Below, piece by piece: positions 9,243 to 18,804 of a stretch of 64,000 nucleotides of DNA. The stretch is taken from positions 434,001 to 498,000 of the forward strand of contig OY769938.1 in the NCBI GenBank assembly GCA_963669295.1. The letters run 5' to 3'. The notes under the pieces are model-generated. The model saw nothing but the letters and a program-made list of their open reading frames with translations, had not been told where the DNA came from and searched no databases. Source of the DNA: G963669295 sp963669295 (lineage in GTDB: Bacteria > Bacteroidota > Bacteroidia > Flavobacteriales_D > CALLUQ01). Position 1 is the first letter of the stretch. The number at the start of each line of letters is the position of its first letter. Both the position numbers and the translations under genes were made by a program.

Positions 9243-10588
9243 AAGACAAAATAAAAGATATAGCAAAAGATTTAGCACAAGAGCTTCGTTGGTTTAACGA
9301 TGTGCTAAAACTAAAGTCGGAACTCACAGCCAAGAAAGAAACAAAATACACCGACATCTATGAGTTGGTGCCGCCCTCTTTAAAAAAGAGTAAATCTGAT
9401 TTTGCACAATTGATACAGGAACATAATATGGAGTTCCCAGAACGTTTTGTGCTTATGCTTTCCATCATTCCACATATACAACCTCATGTACTTGATATTT
9501 TCTTGCAAAAGAACAATTTCACCCAACAGAATTACACTGAATTTGGTGGCATAAAAGGCAAGAATTTCTCAGGCTTTTTGCCTACGGGGGAAACAGCTAT
9601 GTATGTATTATCAAGCGACAACCTTGAACGTCGATTATCGCTTTATAGACTATTCGATCGCGATCATCCATTTAAAAAGAATAACATTCTTTGGCTGGAA
9701 GAGGTTGAAAAAGGAGAACCCTTTTTAGCAGGCGCATTAACCATTTCGCGTGAAATACTAGACCTAATTACACTAGGGGAAGAACGCAAACCTGATTTCA
9801 ATTCTGAATTCCCGGCAAAGCTATTAAACACCAATATGACCTGGGATGATTTGGTGTTATCGCATCAAACCAGAAAGCAGTTCATTGAAATTGAAGCATG
9901 GCTGGATCATCACAGTAAATTGATGAACGATTGGGGAATGAGCAGAAAATTAAGCCCCGGTTTTAAAGCTTTGTTCTATGGCCCTCCAGGCACCGGAAAA
10001 TCGCTCACGTCTGCACTTATGGGAAAAAGAACAGGAAGAGATGTTTATCGAATTGACCTTTCGAAAGTAGTTTCAAAGTACATAGGAGAAACCGAAAAAA
10101 ATCTCGCAAAGATCTTCGACAGAGCAGAACACAAAGATTGGATTCTCTTTTTTGATGAAGCCGATGCTTTGTTTGGTAAACGAACCTCTGTACAAGATGC
10201 TCATGACCGCTATGCCAACCAGGAAGTATCTTACCTTCTACAAAGAATAGAAACCTACAACGGACTTGTTATTCTTGCTTCCAACTTAAAGAGTAATCTT
10301 GATGATGCTTTTTTAAGAAGATTCCAATGCATCATCCATTTCCCTATGCCCCAACAAGAAGAAAGATTGCAATTGTGGAAGTTGGGCTTCCCCGAACATT
10401 GCGAATTAGAATCGAAAGTTGATTTAGCTACCATAGCAAAAACCTATGAGCTCGCAGGTGGATCAATTGTAAATGTATTGCAATACAGCATGCTCATGGC
10501 GCTAAATCGTGGAAGCAATATCGTGATGAATAGAGATATTATAGACGGTATAAAGAAGGAATTTCAAAAGGCCGGAAGAACGGTATAA
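9209..10588 (+). CDS. AAA+ ATPase of the contractile injection system
   Basis: This 459-residue protein has a helical N-terminal region (~1-200) followed by one AAA+ domain. Walker A GPPGTGKS lies at ~258-265, Walker B ILFFDEAD at ~312-319, a sensor-1-like LASN at ~356-359 and an arginine pair in FLRRF at ~369-373. An AAA+ ATPase of this kind is the usual last gene of eCIS operons (Afp15/Pvc15-like) and is thought to act in particle assembly or effector loading. The ATG at 9209 overlaps the tape-measure gene by 34 bases; a second in-frame ATG at 9236 overlaps it by 7 and is an equally good start. All catalytic motifs are intact. Confidence 0.9.
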   Translation: MAKRSTVRRMVKDKIKDIAKDLAQELRWFNDVLKLKSELTAKKETKYTDIYELVPPSLKKSKSDFAQLIQEHNMEFPERFVLMLSIIPHIQPHVLDIFLQKNNFTQQNYTEFGGIKGKNFSGFLPTGETAMYVLSSDNLERRLSLYRLFDRDHPFKKNNILWLEEVEKGEPFLAGALTISREILDLITLGEERKPDFNSEFPAKLLNTNMTWDDLVLSHQTRKQFIEIEAWLDHHSKLMNDWGMSRKLSPGFKALFYGPPGTGKSLTSALMGKRTGRDVYRIDLSKVVSKYIGETEKNLAKIFDRAEHKDWILFFDEADALFGKRTSVQDAHDRYANQEVSYLLQRIETYNGLVILASNLKSNLDDAFLRRFQCIIHFPMPQQEERLQLWKLGFPEHCELESKVDLATIAKTYELAGGSIVNVLQYSMLMALNRGSNIVMNRDIIDGIKKEFQKAGRTV

Positions 10589-10755
10589 CACCTGTCGGTA
10601 TAACCACTTATAGAAAAAAAGTGGCCAATCATCTATAAAAGCCCTCCAATTGTCGAAGTTTTTACAGTATTTTTTGTAAATTAATCGGCTGGTTAACAGT
10701 TTCTTAAAAAGAATTAATAATTGATTAACCAAAAAAAAGACCGTTTTAACTGTCA

Positions 10756-10786
10756 TTGGCTTACTTTAGTTGTCCATAAACCTTTG
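10756..10786 (+). promoter_or_regulatory. Possible Bacteroidota promoter upstream of the helical-repeat gene
   Basis: TTG at 10756-10758 is followed after 20 bases by AACCTTTG (10779-10786), one mismatch from the Bacteroidota -7 consensus TAnnTTTG. It lies in the 287-base gap after the eCIS ATPase and would give a leader of about 110 bases. This suggests the downstream gene is transcribed separately from the eCIS operon. Confidence 0.35.
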
Positions 10787-10902
10787 ATGTTAAAAGACAA
10801 TATTGTACCGTGAATTAATATGCACTACCAACAATGAATATATTTAGAATCTGGGATTACTCCGAAGTCGAGTAGTTGTCGCAAAAGGAAGCAGAAGTAT
10901 CC

Positions 10903-12414
10903 ATGGAAGGATTAACGAAATTGGTCAACAGCTTAAAACCTGGTGAAGTACAGTTGATCAAACATTTATATGCACTAAAAACTAGTCCTGAAAAAAAGAA
11001 GAGGGATAAATTGTTTCAGTTGATACTGGAAAAGAAAGTTAGTACAGATAAAGAAGCCATTCATTTACTTTACAAATCGAGGCCTCAGTCGGCCTTTTCA
11101 CAGCTAAAAGCACGATTAAAAAACGATATTCTTACTGTATTGATGCTTCAAGAATCCTCTGTGAAGTACAAAACACCCTATGCTCAAGCTACTTTTGATT
11201 GTAGAAGAGCCCTCATTCAAGGAGAAATTTTACTGGGAAGAGGTGTATACTGTGAAGCCATTAATATTTTAACAAAAGCATCCAGGCAAGCCAACAAATA
11301 TGAGTTGCATGCTGAGCAAATATTGATCGACGATTTATTGCGTAATCACCTTATTATGAAAGATGGCATTAAGCCATTTAAAGATTATAGCAAGTCGATT
11401 AAAGAAAACATAAAAAAGCTCGACAAAACACTCGATGCTAAATATCATCATTACGAGATTACTGTTCCCAACCTCTTCAAAACCAACAAAGAATCTCAGT
11501 TCATAGAAAAGGGAAAACAGGTTTTACAACAAATTCAGGCGGACTATGAAACAACCAAATCACCACGAATTGGTTTCTACTATTACCTCACCGCACTGTT
11601 TTATTTCTCATACATCAAATCCTTTGATGAAGCATTGAAACATGGACTAGAGTTGCATCAACTCGTAGAACGTAATAAGGTAATCACGTCTAAATCAAAC
11701 ATTGCTGGAGTAAGCATGGAAATTGCCAATACTTATATCAACCTGGGCAATTACAATGAATCTATTAAGTATGCTAAGAAAGCTCTACAGTGTTTCAGTA
11801 AAGGAATGTTAAATGAGCTGTATGCTCTCGAAAAATTGTTTTTCGCTTACCTACGCAAAAACGATTTAAAAAATGTAGGCACCATTCTCGATACCGCCTT
11901 TGAACATAAGCAGTTAAAGTACAGCAAGGTATTTACTGAAAAATGGATGTTCTTGAACGCTGGTTATCATTTCAAAAAAGGAGACTTTGACCAATCGTTG
12001 TGCATGCTAAAAAAGAGCAATAGCCTCATTAAAGACAAGTCAGGATGGCTATTGGGCTACTGCTTACTCGAAATTCTTAATCGCATAGAAAAGGGGAAAT
12101 ACGATTGGGTAGATTACCGACTGGAAGCTGTGAAAAAAGTTGTACAACGCTATACTGGCAGAGACGAACATAGTAATCAACGCTTTGTGGTAATACTTAA
12201 ACTGCTAAAGATACTCATGCGTAATAATTATTGTTTTAACACAATGATTGAAAAAGGCAAGGAGTGTTTCGAATTGCTCGAAGGAAAAGATAGGCAATAC
12301 TACTGGAATCCTTCTGGTTATGAAATCATACGTTTCGACGAATGGGCAAGACAAAAAGCGGCTGAGCAATCAAAAACGATGATAGATCGTAAACAAGCTG
12401 CTACTTCGGTTTAA
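10903..12414 (+). CDS. Helical-repeat (TPR-like) protein of unknown function
   Basis: The protein is about 503 residues and soluble, with no signal peptide or membrane segment. It is almost wholly alpha-helical by composition. Pairs such as NIAGVSMEIANTYINLGNYN and YAKKALQCFSKG around residues 270-300 look like degenerate TPR units. The N-terminus (LKPGEVQLIKHLYALK) resembles a conserved opening I associate with Bacteroidota helical-repeat proteins that are often annotated as hypothetical. I chose the ATG at 10903; a TTG at 10876, directly after an in-frame TAG, would add nine residues. It sits alone after the eCIS operon and is convergent with the next gene. A protein-protein interaction role is inferred from the fold only. 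Confidence 0.6.
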   Translation: MEGLTKLVNSLKPGEVQLIKHLYALKTSPEKKKRDKLFQLILEKKVSTDKEAIHLLYKSRPQSAFSQLKARLKNDILTVLMLQESSVKYKTPYAQATFDCRRALIQGEILLGRGVYCEAINILTKASRQANKYELHAEQILIDDLLRNHLIMKDGIKPFKDYSKSIKENIKKLDKTLDAKYHHYEITVPNLFKTNKESQFIEKGKQVLQQIQADYETTKSPRIGFYYYLTALFYFSYIKSFDEALKHGLELHQLVERNKVITSKSNIAGVSMEIANTYINLGNYNESIKYAKKALQCFSKGMLNELYALEKLFFAYLRKNDLKNVGTILDTAFEHKQLKYSKVFTEKWMFLNAGYHFKKGDFDQSLCMLKKSNSLIKDKSGWLLGYCLLEILNRIEKGKYDWVDYRLEAVKKVVQRYTGRDEHSNQRFVVILKLLKILMRNNYCFNTMIEKGKECFELLEGKDRQYYWNPSGYEIIRFDEWARQKAAEQSKTMIDRKQAATSV

Positions 12415-12417
12415 CAT

Positions 12418-13614
12418 TTATTCTCCGGTACCAATTTGAAGCGCATGCTCAATCCGCATTGCCTCAGAACTACTAATCTTCTTTCGCTCAAAGTAAGATA
12501 CCACAAAAGCATCCTTAACTATATTTTGGCGAATGTATGTTTTTGCTTTTGTTGCTTCAGCATAAGTCTTAAAGTAACCTGTAAAGTACCTAATATAACC
12601 CCTCGAAACTTTTACTTTTGACACAGGGTGTAAGCCAGGAAATTTCACCTTTTTGCTGGCGGGATAATAGCCAATTTGCACTCGATAAATGAGTCCACCC
12701 GGAAGCTCTTCTGCAAATGGAATCGAATTGTTGTCGTTAACTGCCCCACGTTTATTGGTTTCAAATTGAGTTTCTCTGGAAGGTTTCACCTTATCCATAT
12801 CAACATCCTTAAGCAGCACTTGACTCAGTAACTCTGAAATGGTTTTAAGTTGTTCATTGGCTTGTAGCAGCTTTTCCTCAAGAAGTGCTTTTTCTTCTTC
12901 TAAACGAGCTACTTGCTCTTTCATTAAATCTGCGGCATCAGATGCTGTATTGCTTCCCATGTCTTTTTCTAGTGCAGCTGCCTCTTGTTCTAACACTACT
13001 ATACGCTCTTCATACAAGTTTATTAATCCTGTAAATGTTGCCTCATCAGCTTCCAGTCGCGTAGCATTTTCTGGTAAAGGAATATCCAATAGATCCTCTA
13101 CAATTAAATCTCGCTTATTCGTATCCAGCAAGTTGTCGCCCAATAGTAAAGATGCATGATAGGCATCAACTACTGCATATCCATTGGCATACATCGCTTG
13201 CTCGCCATAATAATGCGTGTCATCATAACGTGTTGTTTTGTAAATGGCCATGAGGTTTGCATTGGCCTCATTCAAGTAGTTTTTAGTGGTATACAATAAC
13301 CCAAGTGCTTTTTTATTGGTATCTGCATGCTCAATGGCCTGATTTGCCATCAACAACGCCTTTTTAACGTAAAACCTTGCAGTATCAGCATTGTGCCTTG
13401 ATTTTACCAGGTAAGTTCGGTTTCGTTGGTAGTCTTGATGAATATCTCGTGTATAGAAATGAGCCTTTTCTGCATAACGTGCTGCTGCAATGGCATAATT
13501 TTTAGCAATAGCATCGCTAAAATAATCCCGTTCTACTCCATCAATTTGTGCAATTGCACTTATCCCACAAAAAAAGAGAACCATTACTGCTATTGATCGT
13601 ACAAATAGAGACAC
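12418..13614 (-). CDS. Secreted coiled-coil protein with C-terminal SPOR-like domain
   Basis: The 398-residue protein starts at a GTG, with a typical signal peptide (hydrophobic core to ~residue 19, cleavage after AIA). Residues ~30-185 are helical. Residues ~200-265 form a strong coiled coil rich in E, L and K. The last ~100 residues (GLIYRVQIGYY ... RYFTGYFKTYAEATKAK) match the SPOR pattern of a small peptidoglycan-binding or division-associated fold. The protein is likely periplasmic or envelope-associated. It is divergent from the barrel gene at 13761 and ends 4 bases from its convergent neighbour. The next internal ATG (residue 11) would destroy the signal peptide, which supports the GTG start. 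Confidence 0.65.
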   Translation of the reverse strand: MSLFVRSIAVMVLFFCGISAIAQIDGVERDYFSDAIAKNYAIAAARYAEKAHFYTRDIHQDYQRNRTYLVKSRHNADTARFYVKKALLMANQAIEHADTNKKALGLLYTTKNYLNEANANLMAIYKTTRYDDTHYYGEQAMYANGYAVVDAYHASLLLGDNLLDTNKRDLIVEDLLDIPLPENATRLEADEATFTGLINLYEERIVVLEQEAAALEKDMGSNTASDAADLMKEQVARLEEEKALLEEKLLQANEQLKTISELLSQVLLKDVDMDKVKPSRETQFETNKRGAVNDNNSIPFAEELPGGLIYRVQIGYYPASKKVKFPGLHPVSKVKVSRGYIRYFTGYFKTYAEATKAKTYIRQNIVKDAFVVSYFERKKISSSEAMRIEHALQIGTGE

Positions 13615-13656
13615 GTTGTGTTAAAATTGTGTTGAAGTAAGTTATAAAATAATATT

Positions 13657-13664
13657 CAAAGCTA
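13657..13664 (-). promoter_or_regulatory. -7 element for the SPOR-like gene
   Basis: On the minus strand the sequence reads TAGCTTTG, an exact TAnnTTTG match, 43 bases before the GTG start at 13614. No clear TTG is found 19-20 bases upstream, so the -33 box is weak. Confidence 0.35.
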
Positions 13665-13707
13665 CGGATTATCACCGGGGAAACACTAACAGATAGCCGT
13701 TCATAAT

Positions 13708-13738
13708 TTGTTTTTCTGCTAAGAATAAAGGATATTTG
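13708..13738 (+). promoter_or_regulatory. Possible promoter of the outer-membrane barrel gene
   Basis: TTG (13708-13710), a 20-base spacer and GATATTTG (13731-13738) give a near-consensus Bacteroidota promoter with one mismatch in the -7 box. It ends 22 bases before the ATG at 13761 and is divergent from the element at 13657. Confidence 0.4.
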
Positions 13739-13760
13739 ATATAGGGAATAGTATATATTT

Positions 13761-14801
13761 ATGAAACTACTTGGCTCCATTCTATTGACATTTACCTTGC
13801 TTCCTGCTACCATATGGGCGCAAAGTACCTTAATGGACAGCGATGCAGCAGGTGCTGCTGCATCAACCACTGAAGAGGAGAAAATGCTTCCTGGCTTTTT
13901 CGACGGATTCGGTGTTACGCTAAAACATGGGTTCAATGTTTTTCATGGCGATTTAGCTGACCACAATGTTTTCCCAAAACCCGGTGACTTTAAAGAAACC
14001 CTTAAATCAGGCTATAAAGTTGGGGTTCATCGATACATTAAATGGGGATTGGGTGCACAAATTGCCTTTGAAAAAGGAGGATTAGTTGGCGGCCGATTAC
14101 CCGGCAAGCAATCGCTTCATGTTAATTTTAGAGAATATCACTATGGCATTAGTGTGGGAGCTATTTACGACCTTTCTAAGGTATTGTTTCCAAAAAGCAA
14201 TGCTGACGAAAGAAGGTATTACATTGAAGGACATGTAGGCGGTACTTTTATTGCCTATCGCAGTTTCTCTATTTGGACCGTTACAGGTCATCCGAAAGAT
14301 TATTATGGCTATGTTGAAGTAGAAACAACCGAAGGATTAAGTCAAAAAACCTTGTTAGAAAAAAGTGATCGAAGAAGAACTATGGCCATTCCTGTTGGAG
14401 CTAATTTTGGCTATCAATTGAACCACAAAACCGATCTTACTTTTGAAATTACTCAGGTGAATACTTTTACCGACGAACTAGATACCTGGGTACGTGATTG
14501 GTCGGCTAAGGACAAATACACCTACATCGGCATTGGGGTTCGCTACAACTTCAACCGAAAGAAAGAAGACTTCCACAAAAAGAAACCAGTTCCTGTAGAC
14601 CCTACTTTAATGGGAAATGATGGTGAATTAGGTGGCCCTAACGACTTAAATCTCGATGACTCTCATATAGATACTAGAGTAAACATCCCCTCTTCTAAAG
14701 GCCGTAAAAAGGGAAAACGTGATGATTTACTAGACGTCCGCTTAAAGATGTTTGAGATTCAGTTAAAGTTGTTTGAAATGCAATACTTGCTGAACGACTA
14801 G
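13761..14801 (+). CDS. Outer-membrane beta-barrel protein
   Basis: The 346-residue protein has a signal peptide (MKLLGSILLTFTLLPATIWA, then Q). The next ~250 residues show the alternating strand pattern and aromatic girdles of a small outer-membrane barrel, for example FGVTLKHGFNVFHGDLADHN, VGVHRYIKWGLGAQIAFEKG and YTYIGIGVRYNFNR. The last ~80 residues leave the barrel pattern: a Pro/Asp-rich linker, a basic patch (KGRKKGKR) and a short amphipathic helix at the very end. The C-terminal extension is unusual because the barrel does not end on an aromatic residue. The substrate is unknown. It faces the Wzi-like gene convergently with an 18-base gap. Confidence 0.65.
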   Translation: MKLLGSILLTFTLLPATIWAQSTLMDSDAAGAAASTTEEEKMLPGFFDGFGVTLKHGFNVFHGDLADHNVFPKPGDFKETLKSGYKVGVHRYIKWGLGAQIAFEKGGLVGGRLPGKQSLHVNFREYHYGISVGAIYDLSKVLFPKSNADERRYYIEGHVGGTFIAYRSFSIWTVTGHPKDYYGYVEVETTEGLSQKTLLEKSDRRRTMAIPVGANFGYQLNHKTDLTFEITQVNTFTDELDTWVRDWSAKDKYTYIGIGVRYNFNRKKEDFHKKKPVPVDPTLMGNDGELGGPNDLNLDDSHIDTRVNIPSSKGRKKGKRDDLLDVRLKMFEIQLKLFEMQYLLND

Positions 14802-14819
14802 CCGCTTCCTTTAAGATTC

Positions 14820-16430
14820 TTAGAACCCAATATTTAATCCAGCTGCAATGGTTGTGGTGCTTCCTTGATAAAAGGCCGGAGTATAACTTTCTTCTCCCTC
14901 CACATCTCGAAGCATTATTTCTGCAAACACAAAACCATCATTGATGATTTCGTAACGTGCTTTGGCTCGAATAGTAGTGCTTGCCCAACGAACCTCCTCC
15001 AGCCACTTTAACCCAAAAACATTGGGTACTCCGTTAATGATTTGGTAATCTACTTCAGTGCCTTTATAAGCCCTGGTATAAGAAAACTCGCCCACCAACT
15101 TTGCAATTGGACGATATGAAAAACCAAGGTGTATTTCTTCCGCATTGTCCTGTAAATAATGTCCTAAATTGAATTCATTAGAGGTGAATTGTGTAACAGG
15201 AATTTCATGCTGATAAGCCCATGGGTTGGTACGAGTGTATTCCCAGGTAAATGTAGTATTGGGTAAAAGGTTATACACCCGTGTACCAAACTTAGCACTG
15301 TATAAATTGGAATGTTTGTCCTTATCCCACATATTGGATATACTCAACTCATCCAAAAAGACAGTGGTATAAAAGTGCAGTTTCTTTAGTTTTCTAATGC
15401 TAAGGTCGAAGAACATTTGTGAGTTCTGCCCCAACTCATTACTTCCTGTACCATTATAAGTGTGATCTACAGATTTGTAAAACATTACCGGAATAAGGTA
15501 CTGTAGTTTTAATCCGTCGCCATATACCACAGAATTTCCCAATGAAATACTGATCTTATCGATCGGAGTAAAGGTAAACAAGTTTGCAGCGAGGTATTTG
15601 TCCCAAAATACCTGTCGTCGCCCATTGCCTATCAGGTAAGTTCTTGAGCTATCAAGTTCTTCCGATACCAACCAGCCATGCACGAAATGAAAATCAAACC
15701 ACTTAGCAGGTTTCATTTGAAGGTTGATATAAGAAAAGGAAGGGTTACGTGCCGAAAATATGTTGGCACCATTGTAGTTGTTACCCCATGTAAAATTATC
15801 TTTTATTAACCCAACTGAACCCCAATCCCAGGCATATGTAATGCCTCCTTTCATCTCGCTATAGTCACTTCGTCCATCCTCCTCCCCATCTTGATTGTAC
15901 TTGTAATTTCCTCCTTGATCTGGTGTTAAATAATTGTACTCAGCCAATATATCGCTAACCCCATTGTCTCTCAAGCTAGCATAAAACCCCAATTTTTTGC
16001 CTGCGTATGCCCAGGCCTCTGCCCCATTCCATCGATGCATCGCATTGCCATTGCTATTGTTTTGCACCTTTAACCCTAAAATTGGATTGATGGTAAAAGT
16101 GAACAACGAATCCTTAAAATAATAAAGGTCTTTTCGCTTATCAAAATTCTTATCAGGCATGAGCTCTTTATTAAAATCTTTTAAGTAAAAAGCCAGTTCC
16201 TTTTTTTGACGATGGTTTAAACCTTCCGCATTAGCGTTTACCTCTGATAGTTTTTCCGCAATCAACCGACGAGAATATGGCTTTGCAGCAGTATTTAGAT
16301 CGATGTACTGCATGGTAGCCATCTCATCTAAAAACTCATAAACACTGGTAGAAGTGTTTTGAAATACAACTTGAGCTTCAGCGTTACCGATCACCCAAAG
16401 CAGGACAAACAATAGTAGAATCTTCTTCAT
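14820..16430 (-). CDS. Capsule-assembly Wzi-like outer-membrane protein
   Basis: The 536-residue protein has a signal peptide (to ~residue 19, ending NAEAQ). The N-terminal helical segment (VYEFLDEMATMQYIDLN ... KPYSRRLIAEKL) is typical of the Bacteroidota Wzi/CapD-like family, and a long series of amphipathic beta-strands follows to an aromatic-ended C-terminus (AAGLNIGF). Wzi-type proteins are lectin-like barrels that hold capsule at the cell surface. Its start codon directly abuts the stop of the sugar-transferase gene, so it is the last gene of a three-gene unit with the DUF354 protein. That context strongly supports a role in surface polysaccharide. Confidence 0.75.
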   Translation of the reverse strand: MKKILLLFVLLWVIGNAEAQVVFQNTSTSVYEFLDEMATMQYIDLNTAAKPYSRRLIAEKLSEVNANAEGLNHRQKKELAFYLKDFNKELMPDKNFDKRKDLYYFKDSLFTFTINPILGLKVQNNSNGNAMHRWNGAEAWAYAGKKLGFYASLRDNGVSDILAEYNYLTPDQGGNYKYNQDGEEDGRSDYSEMKGGITYAWDWGSVGLIKDNFTWGNNYNGANIFSARNPSFSYINLQMKPAKWFDFHFVHGWLVSEELDSSRTYLIGNGRRQVFWDKYLAANLFTFTPIDKISISLGNSVVYGDGLKLQYLIPVMFYKSVDHTYNGTGSNELGQNSQMFFDLSIRKLKKLHFYTTVFLDELSISNMWDKDKHSNLYSAKFGTRVYNLLPNTTFTWEYTRTNPWAYQHEIPVTQFTSNEFNLGHYLQDNAEEIHLGFSYRPIAKLVGEFSYTRAYKGTEVDYQIINGVPNVFGLKWLEEVRWASTTIRAKARYEIINDGFVFAEIMLRDVEGEESYTPAFYQGSTTTIAAGLNIGF

Positions 16431-17507
16431 TTAATTACTTCTTGCGCTTCTAAAGATAATATTCCTTACCGCTTTCATGAAGTAACGTGCCTTGGTACGG
16501 GTAGGATTTTTTTTATAGGCCTCGAGGTAACGTTTTTCTGAAAGCATGATTTCTTCTAAGGTGGTTGGTAAGTCAGCATAAAATGGAGGAATCATACCCG
16601 GACGCGTTTGTTGGCGCAATGCCTTTAACTCCTCTGTATACAGACTAAGGTAATGGGTACTTAAAGGTCGAACTCCTATAAGCCTCACTTCTCCCTTTAC
16701 CATGTTAATAAGCATAGGAAACTCATCTATCCAAAAGCGTCGTAAAAACCTTCCCCAACTTGTAATTCGAAAATCATTCTTGAACTTCCCCCCTGAGCGT
16801 AACTTATTGGTTTCATATACATATTGTTGCAAGTACTCCGCATAAGGGTGCATCGTTCGGAATTTATACACATTGATTGGCTTTCCCTTGTAACCAATAC
16901 GAGATATCTTCAACAAAAAACCTTTTGAAGGTGTAGGGTCATCAGAGGGTTCTTGTTCCTTAAATGCTATAAAATAAAGGCGATTTTCTATCTCTGCTAC
17001 CTTTCCTATCTTAAATCCACCATAAATCAAGCGTCCCATGGTTTCTGCTTTAGACAATGGCCTGTTTCTTCCAGCTGTAATGAAGTCGTGAATGCTGCGC
17101 GTTACAGGTAGTTTGGGAAACACACGTTTGAAGATGAAATCAAAAAAGTAATAAATAGAATTCAGCCCCCAGGGGTATTTATTGAATAGCCTTCGTTTGC
17201 GTTGATCAATGGTTTCTACACAACCTATAAACGAACCGCCATTGGGTAGCTTGGTATTTACAGCAGTAATAAGCGAATTAATGTTTTTTACATCATTGAT
17301 GCGACTAAAATTAACTATGCTCTTTGTACCATCATTTTTTAATCTTTCAATATTAAATCGCGTGGTGGTTTTAAACAATTCGGTGGTATCGAGCTCTACG
17401 TTCACGTACTCGCTCACAAACCGATATACGGCTTCGCCTTGCTCTTCAAGGATTAGTTTACCTCGAGTGCCTTTTACTTCTTCTTTTGTATCGCGCAATA
17501 CCAACAT
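16431..17507 (-). CDS. Divergent bacterial sugar transferase (polyprenyl-phosphate glycosyl-1-phosphate transferase type)
   Basis: The 358-residue protein has its transferase domain at about residues 200-345. KISRIGYKGKPINVYKFRTM, a charged block, then RRFWIDEFPMLINMVKGEVRLIGVRPL contain the DE dyad and GxRP motif of the WcaJ/PglC family that starts repeat-unit assembly on undecaprenyl phosphate. Unlike ordinary members, it lacks a clear N-terminal re-entrant hydrophobic hairpin followed at once by the KFRTM block. Instead ~195 residues of unassigned sequence precede it, with only a short aromatic-rich segment near 125-140. It sits between the DUF354 and Wzi-like genes, 28 bases from the former. 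This is the only initiating-transferase candidate in the window. Confidence 0.75.
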   Translation of the reverse strand: MLVLRDTKEEVKGTRGKLILEEQGEAVYRFVSEYVNVELDTTELFKTTTRFNIERLKNDGTKSIVNFSRINDVKNINSLITAVNTKLPNGGSFIGCVETIDQRKRRLFNKYPWGLNSIYYFFDFIFKRVFPKLPVTRSIHDFITAGRNRPLSKAETMGRLIYGGFKIGKVAEIENRLYFIAFKEQEPSDDPTPSKGFLLKISRIGYKGKPINVYKFRTMHPYAEYLQQYVYETNKLRSGGKFKNDFRITSWGRFLRRFWIDEFPMLINMVKGEVRLIGVRPLSTHYLSLYTEELKALRQQTRPGMIPPFYADLPTTLEEIMLSEKRYLEAYKKNPTRTKARYFMKAVRNIIFRSARSN

Positions 17508-17535
17508 CAGCTACGACAGGGTTCAAAGCCAACTC

Positions 17536-18630
17536 CTACTTAAATGTTTCTACCCAATCAGGAGTTGTTGTTAACTTACTTGTACTATCTGGGTAATTTT
17601 CAAAATACCATGTCATAAATGAAGCAACATCAATTGTACTTTGCAACATCTTCTGCCTTCTCTTTTCCCACTCTTCTTGTAAATTGGGTAAGGTTAGCAA
17701 TTCTTCTATTTTCTGAAGTAAAGCTTCGGGCTTATTGGTTGGAATACCAAAGGTCAATTGATATCGGTGTTCCAATTCTTCCAGGTAACCCAACTTCCCT
17801 ACAAAATCGTTGAATCGTAACGAAGGTGTTCCTAATACGGCTGCCTCTGCTGCCATGGTTTGACTATCACCGATATACATCGAAGCATAATACAGCGCGT
17901 GATGCATGTTTTTCGGATGTATTTGTATACGGTAATTTTCGAATTCGGATTCTAATTTTCGCTCAGAAGTGATATATACACGACCAAACTGCTTTAATAG
18001 ATTGATGATTTTATGAGCCATGGTTCGGTCAATGCCTTTTCTCCCCTCATCGTGATGTGCCGTTAACTGAGCAAATCTCAAAATAAAATAAGGGCTCTTC
18101 ACCTCAATTTTGCCCTCCAATAACGTTGCATTTGGCACAAAATACTTCGGATGTAAGTAGGCCAATTCGTGATAACCCTCATAGCCTACTTTCTTACTAT
18201 CATAAGGTTCAATATTGCAACAGTTGGGAGAAAACACAGCAGTAGCATATTTGAACCCATAATGCGCAAGCAATGGAACTTCTTTGGCATCATCTTCATT
18301 CAATACAATTGCAGGAATTTTCAACCACTTTCCAACATGGGTAATAACAATGTCGGTTCCAATCATTAAATGTGGTTTAAAACGCAATGCTATTTTCCGC
18401 ATTTTTAATTCGCGGCTACCTACCGAAGCAATTAACGATAACTTAGATGCCCCTTTTCTTCCCTTCAAATAAATCACTTCAAACGGTGTGTCTTCTAACA
18501 GTTCAAACAATACATCTTTTGCTCTTGCCACAAGCAAAATTTGATGTCCATGATCCATTAGCTTCTCTGCTATCCTCACAACGTTATGGTAATGAGCAGG
18601 GTGCCCTAAGTAAAATAAAAACCGCTTCAT
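17536..18630 (-). CDS. DUF354 family glycosyltransferase-like protein
   Basis: The protein is about 364 residues. The N-terminus (MKRFLFYLGHPAHYHNVVRIAEKL) and the mid-region (LMIGTDIVITHVGKWLKIPAIVLNEDD) match DUF354, a GT-B-like fold related to UDP-GlcNAc 2-epimerase and MurG-type enzymes. A C-terminal nucleotide-binding-like block contains YIGDSQTMAAEAAVLGTPSLRF. The ATG at 18630 is preferred over a GTG three codons upstream because the conserved start begins with MKRF. It is the first gene of the unit that continues with the sugar transferase and the Wzi-like protein. A sugar-transfer or epimerase role in polysaccharide synthesis is likely; the substrate is unknown. Confidence 0.7.
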   Translation of the reverse strand: MKRFLFYLGHPAHYHNVVRIAEKLMDHGHQILLVARAKDVLFELLEDTPFEVIYLKGRKGASKLSLIASVGSRELKMRKIALRFKPHLMIGTDIVITHVGKWLKIPAIVLNEDDAKEVPLLAHYGFKYATAVFSPNCCNIEPYDSKKVGYEGYHELAYLHPKYFVPNATLLEGKIEVKSPYFILRFAQLTAHHDEGRKGIDRTMAHKIINLLKQFGRVYITSERKLESEFENYRIQIHPKNMHHALYYASMYIGDSQTMAAEAAVLGTPSLRFNDFVGKLGYLEELEHRYQLTFGIPTNKPEALLQKIEELLTLPNLQEEWEKRRQKMLQSTIDVASFMTWYFENYPDSTSKLTTTPDWVETFK

Positions 18631-18746
18631 TGTTATCACCTTCTACAAGGGTACACATAAATTTGTTTCATTTTTACCCCCCAATTTGAAGTAATTAACC
18701 AAGCCTTATTAACAAGTCGTTAACAATACTGTTAGTACAAATAATA

Positions 18747-18776
18747 TTGTTATGGTACAATAATTGCGTAATTTTG
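18747..18776 (+). promoter_or_regulatory. Consensus Bacteroidota promoter for the thioredoxin-like gene
   Basis: TTG at 18747-18749, a 19-base spacer and TAATTTTG at 18769-18776 match both promoter boxes exactly. The ATG follows 28 bases after the -7 box, giving a leader of roughly 20 bases. Confidence 0.65.
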
Positions 18777-18804
18777 GTGTATTATTAGTAAACCCACTGC
18801 ACTT

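Noticed and set aside
10590..10630. CCACTT/AAGTGG inverted repeat after the eCIS ATPase gene as operon terminator
   Set aside because: The stem is 6 bp and weak and lacks a following T-run, so the end of the eCIS transcript is not marked clearly.
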